From: Moraxellaceae bacterium
Lineage (GTDB): Bacteria > Pseudomonadota > Gammaproteobacteria > Pseudomonadales > Moraxellaceae
Assembly (NCBI GenBank): GCA_030684415.1
Contig: JAUXNL010000293.1
Coordinates: 1 to 21,556, forward strand
DNA length: 21,556 bases
Direction of reading: 5' to 3'
Shown here: positions 15,302-21,556 of the stretch, in pieces
Numbering within the stretch: the stretch's first letter is position 1
Layout: every line of letters begins with the position of its first letter
Translations under genes and position numbers: made by a program
The notes under the pieces: generated by a model
Told to the model about the DNA's origin: nothing
What the model saw: the letters and a program-made list of their open reading frames with translations, nothing else
Database searches by the model: none

Positions 15302-16450
15302 ATGAAACTGATCGACGACATCAAAAAGCTGGGCAACCCGATTGACTGGTCAGAGGCCGAGAAGACCCAGTTTGCCATCGGCATCGTGCTGGCCCAATGC
15401 CTGTACTACGGCATGCTCGCCACCCTCCTCGAATACGTCCCCCTCGTGAACCATGCCGCCGACCTGGGCAGCCTGCACTTCACCCGTAACTTCGCGTTTG
15501 CGGCCGCACTGTTCTGGGCCGCCGTGTTCTTCGTGATGCAACGTATCCGGCAGACACACCCCAATCTCCGTTGGCCGGGCATCCTCGTCATCTACCTGCT
15601 CGGTCAGCCCCTCATGGTGCTGGCCGTCATGAATGGCGTGCATGCACTCGTCACCGGCCTGCTGCTGGCATCCATGCCCGTGCTCGGCTTTGTGCTGTTC
15701 AACAACCGTCATGTGATGCTGACAACCGCGCTGATCTGGATCGAAATCATCGTCATCAGCATGCTGGTGAGCATGGGCCTGCTGCCCGACAGCCCACTGT
15801 TTGCCAATCTGGAAGAAGGCTCGCGCTCGCCGGTTTGGCTGATCATCCAGGTCATCATCGGGCTGCCCACCGTGATCATCGTGCTGCTGGCCGTGCACAG
15901 CCTGTTACACGGACTGCGTTCGCGCGAACAGAAAATCCTGGAGCTCTCGCGTCGCGATGGCCTGACCGGTGTGTGGAACCGGCGCTACCTGAACGAACTC
16001 ATGACGCATGGCTTTGCCGTGGCGCACCGTAGCCAGACGCCGCTGGCCGTGCTCATGGTCGATCTCGACCACTTCAAGCGCATCAATGACACGCATGGCC
16101 ATCAGGCCGGTGATCTGGTGCTGCAAACCGCCGCACACACCTTGCAGTCCAGCCTGCGCGACATCGACCATGTGGGGCGTTACGGTGGCGAAGAGTTCAT
16201 GGTCTTGCTGCCGTTTTGCGACGCGGACACTGCCATGATCATTGCCGAACGCTGCCGACGTGCCATCGCCAGCCTGCAGGTGGACTGGGAGGGCCGCGCC
16301 ATTCCCGTCACCGCCAGTATCGGCGTCAGTGCCATGCCGGCACAGATGCCGGTGGGCGACATCACCCTGCTTTCCTCTGCCGCCGACCGCGCGCTGTACG
16401 AAGCCAAAAGTGCAGGCCGCAACCGCATCGTCTTCAGCGCTGCCGCATGA
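15302..16450 (+). CDS. membrane diguanylate cyclase 2 (six-helix sensor + GGDEF)
   Basis: A 382-residue paralogue of the gene at 13467. It has the same plan: GNPIDW near the N-terminus, six membrane helices to about residue 204, then a GGDEF domain with GGEEF at 295-299 and I-site RDID at 286-289, five residues upstream. The catalytic half is nearly identical to cyclase 1 (SRRDGLTGVWNRRYLNELMTH and RSQTPLAVLM are shared), while the sensor half differs widely. Both are therefore expected to make c-di-GMP but to respond to different cues. The ATG has no strong ribosome site. Its TGA overlaps the start of the DUF454 gene (ATGA), which indicates translational coupling. Confidence 0.92.
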   Translation: MKLIDDIKKLGNPIDWSEAEKTQFAIGIVLAQCLYYGMLATLLEYVPLVNHAADLGSLHFTRNFAFAAALFWAAVFFVMQRIRQTHPNLRWPGILVIYLLGQPLMVLAVMNGVHALVTGLLLASMPVLGFVLFNNRHVMLTTALIWIEIIVISMLVSMGLLPDSPLFANLEEGSRSPVWLIIQVIIGLPTVIIVLLAVHSLLHGLRSREQKILELSRRDGLTGVWNRRYLNELMTHGFAVAHRSQTPLAVLMVDLDHFKRINDTHGHQAGDLVLQTAAHTLQSSLRDIDHVGRYGGEEFMVLLPFCDADTAMIIAERCRRAIASLQVDWEGRAIPVTASIGVSAMPAQMPVGDITLLSSAADRALYEAKSAGRNRIVFSAAA

Positions 16451-16821
16451 CCCGGCATCTGTATCGCGCCCTCATGCTCACGGCAGCCTTGCTCTGCCTG
16501 GCACTCGGCGTGATCGGGATTTTTGTGCCGGGGCTGCCGACCACGGTGTTCATTTTGCTGGCCGCGTGGTTTGCGTCGCAGTCGTCGCCCCGGCTGCTGG
16601 CCTGGCTGGAGGCGCATCACCTCTTTGGCAGCATGATCCGCAACTGGCGTGACGGTGGCACGGTGAGCCGGCGTGCGAAATGGAGCGCGACGGTGATGAT
16701 GGCGGCTTGTGCGGCGGTGATGTTCCTGTTCCCGCATCCGTTGTGGGCGGCGGTGGCGGCAACGCTGACCATGGCGGGGGTGCTGGTGTGGTTGTGGCGG
16801 AGGCCAGAACCGGTGGTGTAG
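16447..16821 (+). CDS. DUF454 (YbaN-type) inner membrane protein
   Basis: A 124-residue protein with the DUF454/YbaN pattern: LALGVIGIFVPGLPTTVFILLAAWFASQSSPRLLAWLEAHHLFGSMIRNWRDGGTVSRRAKWSA, containing the family's conserved PGLPTT and S-P-R...W elements. There are three to four hydrophobic segments (about 9-27, 29-44, 79-96, 98-116), so it is an inner membrane protein. The family has no established function. It overlaps the stop of cyclase 2 by four bases (ATGA), so it is almost certainly translated with it. That links an uncharacterised membrane protein to a c-di-GMP synthase, but whether the two work together is unknown. Confidence 0.9.
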   Translation: MTRHLYRALMLTAALLCLALGVIGIFVPGLPTTVFILLAAWFASQSSPRLLAWLEAHHLFGSMIRNWRDGGTVSRRAKWSATVMMAACAAVMFLFPHPLWAAVAATLTMAGVLVWLWRRPEPVV

Positions 16822-16827
16822 CCATTT

Positions 16828-16886
16828 TCCCCTCTCCCTCCGGGAGAGGGTCAGGGTGAGGGACGTGCTCCGCTTCAACGCTGGCC
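16828..16886 (+). repeat. dispersed palindromic repeat, copy 1
   Basis: The core CCCTCTCCC-TCC-GGGAGAGGG (9-bp stem) followed by TCAGGGTGAGGG is a widespread intergenic repeat of proteobacteria. The first 35 bases are identical to those at 17289-17323, and similarity extends to 59 bases. It begins seven bases after the DUF454 stop and may end that transcript. Confidence 0.8.
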
Positions 16887-17288
16887 TTGCTTTGGTTTCG
16901 TCTGCTGATGTGGCTGCGCGGGCGGGTTCTTTGCGAGAGGGATTGCGCCTGGCCGGCGGGGCCTCACTTTCTATTGCTTCGCCAAAAGAAAGTGAGCAAA
17001 GAAAAGGCGACCCGACACGTTCGCCGTCGCTGCGCGCCGGTCCCCTGCGGTGCTCGTCTGGCAGCGGGGGCTGCGGAACTCGCGTCCGCTGCGCGGCCAC
17101 TCAGACAGTCCTCGCCCTTAATCCGCTGCCAGACTCCGCTCCTCGGCTCACTCCACGGGGCCCGGAAAAGCAAAAGCACGCTTCGCTGCGCTCGCTTGAG
17201 CCCCTCTGCGATGAATGCTCTGTACGGCGCCAGAGCTCCAGCAAGTCGCTTGGCCACGGCGAATCCTCTGTCTGAAGCCATAGCCTCC
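16887..17288. repeat. second dispersed intergenic repeat nested between two palindromic copies
   Basis: This stretch, including CTTCGCCAAAAGAAAGTGAG near 16979 and runs such as CGCTTCGCTGCGCTCGCTTG near 17178, resembles a long repeat common between genes in Pseudomonas, Xanthomonas and Burkholderia. It is open in several frames on both strands and often gives false gene calls. CTTTCTATTGCTTCGCC and AAAAGAAAGTGAG flank a weak dyad. No gene is supported in 16822-17552. Confidence 0.55.
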
Positions 17289-17347
17289 TCCCCTCTCCCT
17301 CCGGGAGAGGGTCAGGGTGAGGGGCGCGCTTTGCTTCAGCGACGGCC
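17289..17347 (+). repeat. dispersed palindromic repeat, copy 2
   Basis: Direct repeat of 16828-16886: 35 identical bases including the CCCTCTCCC/GGGAGAGGG hairpin, then about 24 similar bases ending in GGCC. Between here and 17552 only a short dyad, GGCACC-CCT-GGTGCC (17482-17496), is seen; it lies upstream of the acyl-CoA dehydrogenase gene. Confidence 0.8.
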
Positions 17348-17552
17348 TCCATTTGGCCAGCATGGGCCGGGGCTGGCTGTTTCTTGGCAGGAGGCGTTAC
17401 GGCCGCCGGCGAGCCCGGGCCGTCAGGCCATCGACATAGTGACTATTCAGTCGTGATGCGGCAGTCTCAGCCTCACTCGCGGGCACCCCTGGTGCCAGCA
17501 TCCCTACCACTTCCACCCACAGGGCCATGACCGCCCGCAGAGGACAACCAGA

Positions 17553-18806
17553 ATGATCGAATGGAGCGAGCAGTCCCGCATGATCCGCGACATGGTGCGC
17601 GGCTTTGTCGAAAAAGAAATCGTGCCGCAAATCGACGCCATCGAATACGAAGGCGTGCCGCCCTACGACCTGCTGCGCAAGATGATCCAGACCTTCGGCA
17701 TGGATGCCATGGCGAAAATGGAATTCGACAAGCAGATCGCCAAAGAAGAGGCACTGGCTCGCGGTGAAACGCCCCCCGAAAAAGAAAAGAAAGAAGGCTT
17801 CAGTGCCGGCGCCGCCGAACAGGCCGCCATGCGCATGATTCCCATCATCGAAATCTGCCGCCACGCACAAGGGCTCGTCACCGCCATGGGCGTGTCGATG
17901 GGCTTGGGCGGCGGCGCCATCATGAGCAAGGGCACGCTGGAACAGAAAAAACGCTGGGCGCTGCCCCTGCTCACGCTGGAAAAAGTCGGCGCCTGGGCCA
18001 TTTCCGAACCTAACTCCGGCTCCGATGCATTCGGCCAGATGAAAACCACCGCCCGCCGCGACACCTCCCCCGACAATCCAGGCGGCTACATCATCAACGG
18101 CGCCAAAACCTGGATTACCAACGGCCCCTACGCCGACACCATCATCCTCATCTGCAAGCTCGACGAAGACGGCGTGGCGCCGGCCGACCGCAAGATCATC
18201 TCCTTCATTCTCGACAAGGGCATGCCCGGCCTGGAGCAAAGCAAACCGTTCAAGAAAATGGGTATCGGCTCATCGCCCACCGGCGAGCTTTTCCTCAACG
18301 ACGTGAAAGCCGGCCCCGAGCGTCTGCTCGGCGGCAGCGAAACCGCCTACGGCCGATCCGGCGCTAAAGGCACGTTCATGCAAGAACGTGCCGGCGTTGC
18401 CGCCATGGCGCTGGGCATGGTCGAGCGCGCACAAGAGCTGTGCATCGACTACGCCAAAACCCGCGTGCAATTCGGCCAGCCAATTGGCAACAACCAGCTC
18501 ATCCAGCTCAAGCTCGCCAAGATGGAAGTGGTGCGCGCCAACCTGCAGAACATGGTGTTCCGCTATATCGAGCTCACCGGCTGGGGCAAGCAGATGACGC
18601 TGGCCGAAGCCAGCGCCATGAAGCTCTATGCGGCGCAGGCCTGCATGGAAGTGACCACCGAAGCCGTGCAGGTGTTCGGCGGCATGGGCTATATGCGTGA
18701 AGCGCGCGTCGAGCAGCTCATGCGCGATGCCAAGATCCTGCAGATTTATGCCGGCACGGATGAAATGCAGGTGATTGCGATTGCCAAGGACTTGCTGTCG
18801 CGGTGA
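17553..18806 (+). CDS. acyl-CoA dehydrogenase family protein
   Basis: A 417-residue FAD enzyme of the acyl-CoA dehydrogenase family, likely in beta-oxidation or a related acyl-CoA oxidation. The signatures are AISEPNSGSDAFG (149-161), ITNGPYADTIIL, TRVQFGQPIGNNQLIQLKLAKM (303-324), VQVFGGMGYMREARVEQLMRDAKILQIYAGTDEMQ (372-406). The usual catalytic Glu of the IYEGT motif is Ala400 here. Glu278 in FMQER occupies the place of the alternative base used by long-chain and isovaleryl-CoA dehydrogenases, so activity is likely retained. A charged insert at about 58-90 (KEEALARGETPPEKEKKEG) is unusual. AGAGGA eight bases before the ATG supports the start. It is a single gene with a hairpin after it. 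Confidence 0.92.
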   Translation: MIEWSEQSRMIRDMVRGFVEKEIVPQIDAIEYEGVPPYDLLRKMIQTFGMDAMAKMEFDKQIAKEEALARGETPPEKEKKEGFSAGAAEQAAMRMIPIIEICRHAQGLVTAMGVSMGLGGGAIMSKGTLEQKKRWALPLLTLEKVGAWAISEPNSGSDAFGQMKTTARRDTSPDNPGGYIINGAKTWITNGPYADTIILICKLDEDGVAPADRKIISFILDKGMPGLEQSKPFKKMGIGSSPTGELFLNDVKAGPERLLGGSETAYGRSGAKGTFMQERAGVAAMALGMVERAQELCIDYAKTRVQFGQPIGNNQLIQLKLAKMEVVRANLQNMVFRYIELTGWGKQMTLAEASAMKLYAAQACMEVTTEAVQVFGGMGYMREARVEQLMRDAKILQIYAGTDEMQVIAIAKDLLSR

Positions 18807-18812
18807 GGAGGA

Positions 18813-18841
18813 ACCCTGCGCCATCCGGGATGGCGCAGGGT
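18813..18841 (+). terminator. very strong palindrome after the acyl-CoA dehydrogenase gene
   Basis: ACCCTGCGCCATCC (18813-18826), one base, then GGATGGCGCAGGGT (18828-18841): a 14-bp perfect dyad starting six bases after the stop. No T-run follows, so it is either a Rho-assisted stop or an RNA-end stabiliser; it is also close to the boundary where base composition changes. Confidence 0.65.
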
Positions 18842-18994
18842 GGCGGGCTTTGCGGGATGGCGGGCGTGGTGTACTTTGCGTTGGCTTATGCTAGCCAGCG
18901 CACTTGAGCATACGGTAAGCCATTGAGTTTAATGGCGCATAAACAGGCCACCGGTTTTATATACCAGGCGCCATAACCAATATGACACCTTCAG

Positions 18995-19014
18995 GCGTCT
19001 AGTTAACGTTAGGT
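18995..19014 (+). other. attC-like end sequences before the first orphan gene
   Basis: GCGTCTA directly followed by GTTAACGTTAGGT. GTTAGGT (19008-19014) fits the integron core site GTTRRRY, and GCGTCTA resembles the beginning of many attC sites (GCGTCTAAC). If real, this would be a collapsed attC, with the gene starting 12 bases later. The preceding 18842-18994 has several small hairpins (GCGTTGGC/GCCAGCGC; GCCATT/AATGGC) but no complete attC. Confidence 0.3.
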
Positions 19015-19026
19015 TCTCGATCAGCA

Positions 19027-19611
19027 ATGTCACGCAGCCTGAAATTAATCACCATCCTCGTGGTAACCGTTTTGTTGTTGGACAGATTGCTTCCAAGGCA
19101 GGAGATGGACGCTTACGTCCATCAACTTACCCAATCAACTGAGCCACTGGTCTACAGCGTTCCCCTCTCTGGTGGAGAGTTGGATACGTGCTCCCTAGAC
19201 GCTAGCGAATTATCAGCACTATGGCCACACGCAGAGATCGTCGTTGAAAAAACCTTGCTCTTGGGCAGATGTGTCAGTGTAGAGCCGATACTCTGTGTGG
19301 GGATGGTGTGCTCGCCACCTCGGAGCAGAAAAATAGATGCCAATGCCTTGATACAAAAGGCTCTTCACGTCGCCTACGGGGAGGAGTATGTAAACATCGC
19401 CAGCCTTAGTGCCGACCATCCGGGGTATTCACCCCAAGTCAGAAGATGGCCCATAATTAGAGAGCCACTAGTGCCGGAGCGTTATTCGGTCAGGTTACCT
19501 GAGCAACTGGTAATTTTTGACAAAGATGCCAATTTCATCACCACGCGAAAATGCGGCAGCGTCGATGGCTACTGTCAGACCGTCAAGCGTATTCGGATTG
19601 AAGGGAAGTGA
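19027..19611 (+). CDS. hypothetical exported/anchored protein, orphan
   Basis: A 194-residue protein that I do not recognise. Residues 6-21 form one hydrophobic helix (KLITILVVTVLLLDRLL) that is either an uncleaved anchor or a signal. The rest is soluble and contains six cysteines (55, 82, 90, 95, 176, 183), which fits a disulfide-bonded periplasmic domain. No family motif is visible. Codons end in A or T far more often than in the genes to the left, so the gene is compositionally foreign. There is no good ribosome site before the ATG. It is the first of three small genes in the same direction, each with its own leader, as in gene cassettes. Confidence 0.65.
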   Translation: MSRSLKLITILVVTVLLLDRLLPRQEMDAYVHQLTQSTEPLVYSVPLSGGELDTCSLDASELSALWPHAEIVVEKTLLLGRCVSVEPILCVGMVCSPPRSRKIDANALIQKALHVAYGEEYVNIASLSADHPGYSPQVRRWPIIREPLVPERYSVRLPEQLVIFDKDANFITTRKCGSVDGYCQTVKRIRIEGK

Positions 19612-19627
19612 AAGGTATGCCCCACGA

Positions 19628-19670
19628 ACCTACAATTCCGTCAAGAGGGACCGCCCACAAGCTGCGCTTG
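19628..19670 (+). other. attC-like left arm and apex after the first orphan gene
   Basis: ACCTACAATTCCGTCAAGAG (19628-19647), then GGACCGCC, resembles the left arm of integron attC sites (type TCTAACAATTCGTTCAAG with GGACGCC). CAAGC-TGC-GCTTG (19658-19670) would be the apex of the folded site. A complementary right arm ending in GTTRRRY is absent, so if it is an attC it is truncated. Confidence 0.35.
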
Positions 19671-19698
19671 AAGAAAAAGGAATCGGAGTCATTTAATC

Positions 19699-19947
19699 AT
19701 GAGTAAATCGATTAAAAACCTATCGCATCTACTTGGTATTTTTTTGATAGCCATAGGGTTATATGACATTATTCGGCAGCTTATTGATACTGGCTCCCTT
19801 TCGTTTAGTACCCCAGTCATATGTCTTTTTCTTGGCGGCTGCTCTTGGGCTATTGCGTATTTTTTAGGACTTAGCCTCACCCAAGATCAGACGACATGTG
19901 AAAGATCGGAAGTAACCGAAGAAGCAGCGACAGAAGAAAGCGACTAA
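19699..19947 (+). CDS. small hypothetical membrane protein, orphan
   Basis: An 82-residue protein with two hydrophobic segments (about 8-26, KNLSHLLGIFLIAIGLYDII, and 37-57, TPVICLFLGGCSWAIAYFLGL) and a hydrophilic acidic tail rich in Glu and Thr (ERSEVTEEAATEESD). I do not recognise a family. GGAG at 19685-19688 lies ten bases before the ATG, and the AT-rich codons match the flanking orphan genes. The gene is 87 bp downstream of the first orphan gene on the same strand. A small bitopic or hairpin membrane protein of unknown role is all that can be said. Confidence 0.6.
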   Translation: MSKSIKNLSHLLGIFLIAIGLYDIIRQLIDTGSLSFSTPVICLFLGGCSWAIAYFLGLSLTQDQTTCERSEVTEEAATEESD

Positions 19948-20082
19948 TTTCCTTGGAAAAAAGGTGCGTAGTAAATTAACTTTGTCGAGCAGGAAGCGTG
20001 GGCCGACATCGATGTGTTTGAGTTCGGCCATGACTAGGCATAGAAGAAGGCCGTGCGATGTTGCTGAGATCTGGGAGCGATG

Positions 20083-20105
20083 ACCTGCTGCGCGGCAGGT
20101 TTTTC
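20083..20105 (+). terminator. intrinsic terminator between orphan genes 2 and 3
   Basis: ACCTGC (20083-20088), loop TGCGCG, GCAGGT (20095-20100), followed by TTTTC. It is a short but regular hairpin plus T-run, 136 bases after the stop of orphan gene 2. GTTAGAC at 20115-20121, just beyond it, fits the integron GTTRRRY core site. Confidence 0.6.
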
Positions 20106-20152
20106 TGCAACGTCGTTAGACTGCCCCAGCCATAACAAGAAGAGAGCCCCCT

Positions 20153-20446
20153 TTGTACCAGACCATTATCACCATCGTTTTTAGCCTCATGATGCTGGGC
20201 GCCGCGACTGGGCTCTACATCCATGGCAAGAGGGCACTGGCAATTTCACTCGGGCTGGCTGTTCTCGTCTATCACACCGCCCTGCAATACATCATTCATA
20301 GCACTGAAGCCCCAGGATTCACCGAGAGCCTTTCGCTTCAGTATCGTGTTGCGCTTCACGCAATGGATTTCAGCATTTTTGTGCAGCTTTTGGTCACCCT
20401 GGTTGTATGCTGGCGTCATCTGGCACCTCAACCCAAAAAATACTAA
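20153..20446 (+). CDS. small hypothetical membrane protein with TTG start, orphan
   Basis: A 97-residue protein if it starts at TTG 20153. That start completes the first membrane helix (YQTIITIVFSLMMLGAATGLYI) and is preceded by AAGAAGAGAG at a workable distance; the next ATGs would cut the helix. Two more hydrophobic segments follow (about 31-45, ISLGLAVLVYHTALQYII, and 72-88, FSIFVQLLVTLVVCW), so three helices in the inner membrane are likely. No family is recognised. It lies 31 bases after GTTAGAC, a possible cassette end, and shares direction and composition with the other two orphan genes. Confidence 0.55.
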   Translation: MYQTIITIVFSLMMLGAATGLYIHGKRALAISLGLAVLVYHTALQYIIHSTEAPGFTESLSLQYRVALHAMDFSIFVQLLVTLVVCWRHLAPQPKKY

Positions 20447-20809
20447 GACATCCCCTATCAACTTCCGCGTAAAAGGGGGGCGGGGTGAATTAACTCACTC
20501 CGCATGTTGCTGTCACTGAATCGGCCGTCTTCACGCAGAGCATCGTCGATTCGTACGATAGAAAGCTCTACTTCTGGTGACTGTGGTTTTCTCAGGCTGA
20601 TTACCCCATGAATCGCGCCGTATAGACCAAATTGCCTTCCCACCAAAGCGGGTCCGCCCTACAGTAGAAATCGCGGCCCCATGCGCCCTGCCGGCAATGG
20701 TTTGTTCTGCCTGGCGAGCGTCGCTGAAAGCCGCCACCGTCACGACCGACATTCGTAACACATTGAATTTCAATAAAATCAACAAGAAACCCGCCGAGGG
20801 CATGCCAAC
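20447..20809. other. intergenic stretch without supported gene
   Basis: No convincing coding region. A minus-strand frame (20458-20646) is short and without a ribosome site or recognisable domain. The last 60 bases are AT-rich (TTGAATTTCAATAAAATC near 20763) and probably contain the promoter of the following flavoprotein gene. Composition returns to the high-GC background in the second half. Confidence 0.5.
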
Positions 20810-21556
20810 ATGAAACTGACCACTATCGAACAGGTGCAGAAGCGGGTCGGAAAGCTGCCGGCCCCCAGAGACCTCAAGGTCATCGACCATGTTGACGTGC
20901 ATGCCTCGCGCTGGCTCTCGCATTCCCGGTTTGCCTTTGTCGCGTTTGGCAAGGCCGGGAGCATTCAGGTCACCGCTGCGGGCGGTGAGAAAGGATTTGC
21001 CTCCACCGCTGATGCGCGGCATTTGCGCCTGCCTCTGGCCAGCCTGGACGATGGCCACATGGTTGAGCCGGGCTTGTCGTTTGGTGCCTTGTTCATGGTG
21101 AGCGGCATGGAGGAAACCTTGCGCGTCAACGGCAAGGTCGCCCGTGTAGAAGATGGACAGGCAATCCTGAAAGTGGAGGAATGCTATCTGCATTGCGCCA
21201 AATCGTTCCGTCGCTCGGACTTTTGGCTGCCCCGTTCAACACAGTCGGCGCCCGATGAAGTATCCGGATTTGTAAGGCAGTCCAGGCTTCTGGTCATCGC
21301 CAGCATCAATAGCCAAGGGCAAGCGGATGTGAGCCCCAAGGGCGATCCGGACAACTTTCTTTTGCAAGAGCACGATGGCTTTGTCTGCTTTGCCGATCGC
21401 CCCGGCAACCGGAGAATCGACAGCTTCCGCAACATTGTCGAGCAGCCGCAGGTCAGCCTGATTGCGTTGGTGCCGGGCTGCACAGACATTCTTGAGATCA
21501 AGGGTACGGCAGCGCTTTGCACTGACGAGCACCTCCTGAAGCAATTCGAGGTGCAA
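20810..21556 (+). CDS. FMN-binding PPOX-type flavoprotein, duplicated domain (3' end beyond window)
   Basis: The frame runs from ATG 20810 for 249 codons without a stop to the window edge. Residues 158-249 match the pyridoxamine-phosphate-oxidase-like split barrel of the MSMEG_1061-type family: SRLLVIASINSQGQADVSPKGDP, FADRPGNRRIDSFRNIVEQPQVSLIALVPG. Residues 30-140 look like a second, more diverged copy ending with the family's C-terminal pattern LRVNGKVARV..VEECYLHCAKSFRRSDFW. Such proteins bind FMN or F420-like cofactors and often act as small-molecule reductases or oxidases; the substrate is unknown. GAGGG nine bases before the ATG supports the start; an upstream ATG at 20802 stops after three codons. 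Confidence 0.8.
   Translation, partial: MKLTTIEQVQKRVGKLPAPRDLKVIDHVDVHASRWLSHSRFAFVAFGKAGSIQVTAAGGEKGFASTADARHLRLPLASLDDGHMVEPGLSFGALFMVSGMEETLRVNGKVARVEDGQAILKVEECYLHCAKSFRRSDFWLPRSTQSAPDEVSGFVRQSRLLVIASINSQGQADVSPKGDPDNFLLQEHDGFVCFADRPGNRRIDSFRNIVEQPQVSLIALVPGCTDILEIKGTAALCTDEHLLKQFEVQ

Noticed and set aside
14893..15384. 163-codon open frame on the minus strand
   Set aside because: Overlaps the conserved promoter block and the start of cyclase 2; no protein pattern.
16856..17456. Several open frames on both strands between DUF454 and the acyl-CoA dehydrogenase
   Set aside because: They are built from dispersed repeats that are known to give spurious proteins; there is no ribosome site and no consistent codon use.
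20531..21193. 220-codon open frame on the minus strand
   Set aside because: Mostly antisense to the flavoprotein gene, which has clear family motifs and a ribosome site.

Overview
The window looks like chromosomal DNA of a high-GC gammaproteobacterium, probably near Pseudomonadales. The evidence is the PA2778/PA2779-type gene pair, a PilH-like receiver, REP-type palindromes of the Pseudomonas/Xanthomonas style, and mostly GC-ending codons. The exact genus cannot be read from the sequence. No rRNA, tRNA, CRISPR array, transposase or integrase gene was seen.

Layout. 1-942 (minus strand): a c-type cytochrome that runs off the left edge, preceded by a two-CBS-domain protein. 1189-5362 (plus): a phytase-like lipoprotein, lipoyl synthase (lipA) and a DedA-PAP2 fusion membrane phosphatase. 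5521-7330 (minus): a C39-like cysteine peptidase lipoprotein with TPR repeats, and upstream of it a small PA2779-type membrane protein. 7564-9618 (plus): a small conserved protein, a PilH-like response regulator and a secreted serine hydrolase. A REP pair then separates convergent genes. 9820-11313 (minus) is a DUF4403 lipoprotein, divergent from 11554-12909 (plus), a beta-CASP metallo-beta-lactamase RNase. 13467-16821 (plus) holds two paralogous membrane diguanylate cyclases and a DUF454 membrane protein. 17553-18806 is an acyl-CoA dehydrogenase. 19027-20446 is an AT-richer island of three small orphan genes in one orientation. The window ends inside a flavoprotein with a duplicated pyridoxamine-phosphate-oxidase-like fold.

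The most unusual structure is around the diguanylate cyclases. The first cyclase gene lies between two diverged copies of a non-coding element of about 160-170 bp. The elements have terminal inverted repeats of up to 19 bp and internal hairpins, one of which shows a compensatory base-pair change between copies. The stop codon of the cyclase lies inside the terminal repeat of the downstream copy. The two cyclase genes also share a 45-bp upstream block in which three boxes keep exactly the same spacing. The catalytic domains are almost identical while the six-helix sensor domains have diverged.

Other points of interest are a possible protease-substrate pair (a C39-like lipoprotein and a protein with Gly-Gly before its C-terminal membrane helix), competing hairpins in the leader of the peptidase gene, integron attC-like traces around the three orphan genes, and a nested assembly of dispersed repeats between the DUF454 and acyl-CoA dehydrogenase genes. 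All family names come from motif recognition by eye; no database search was run.
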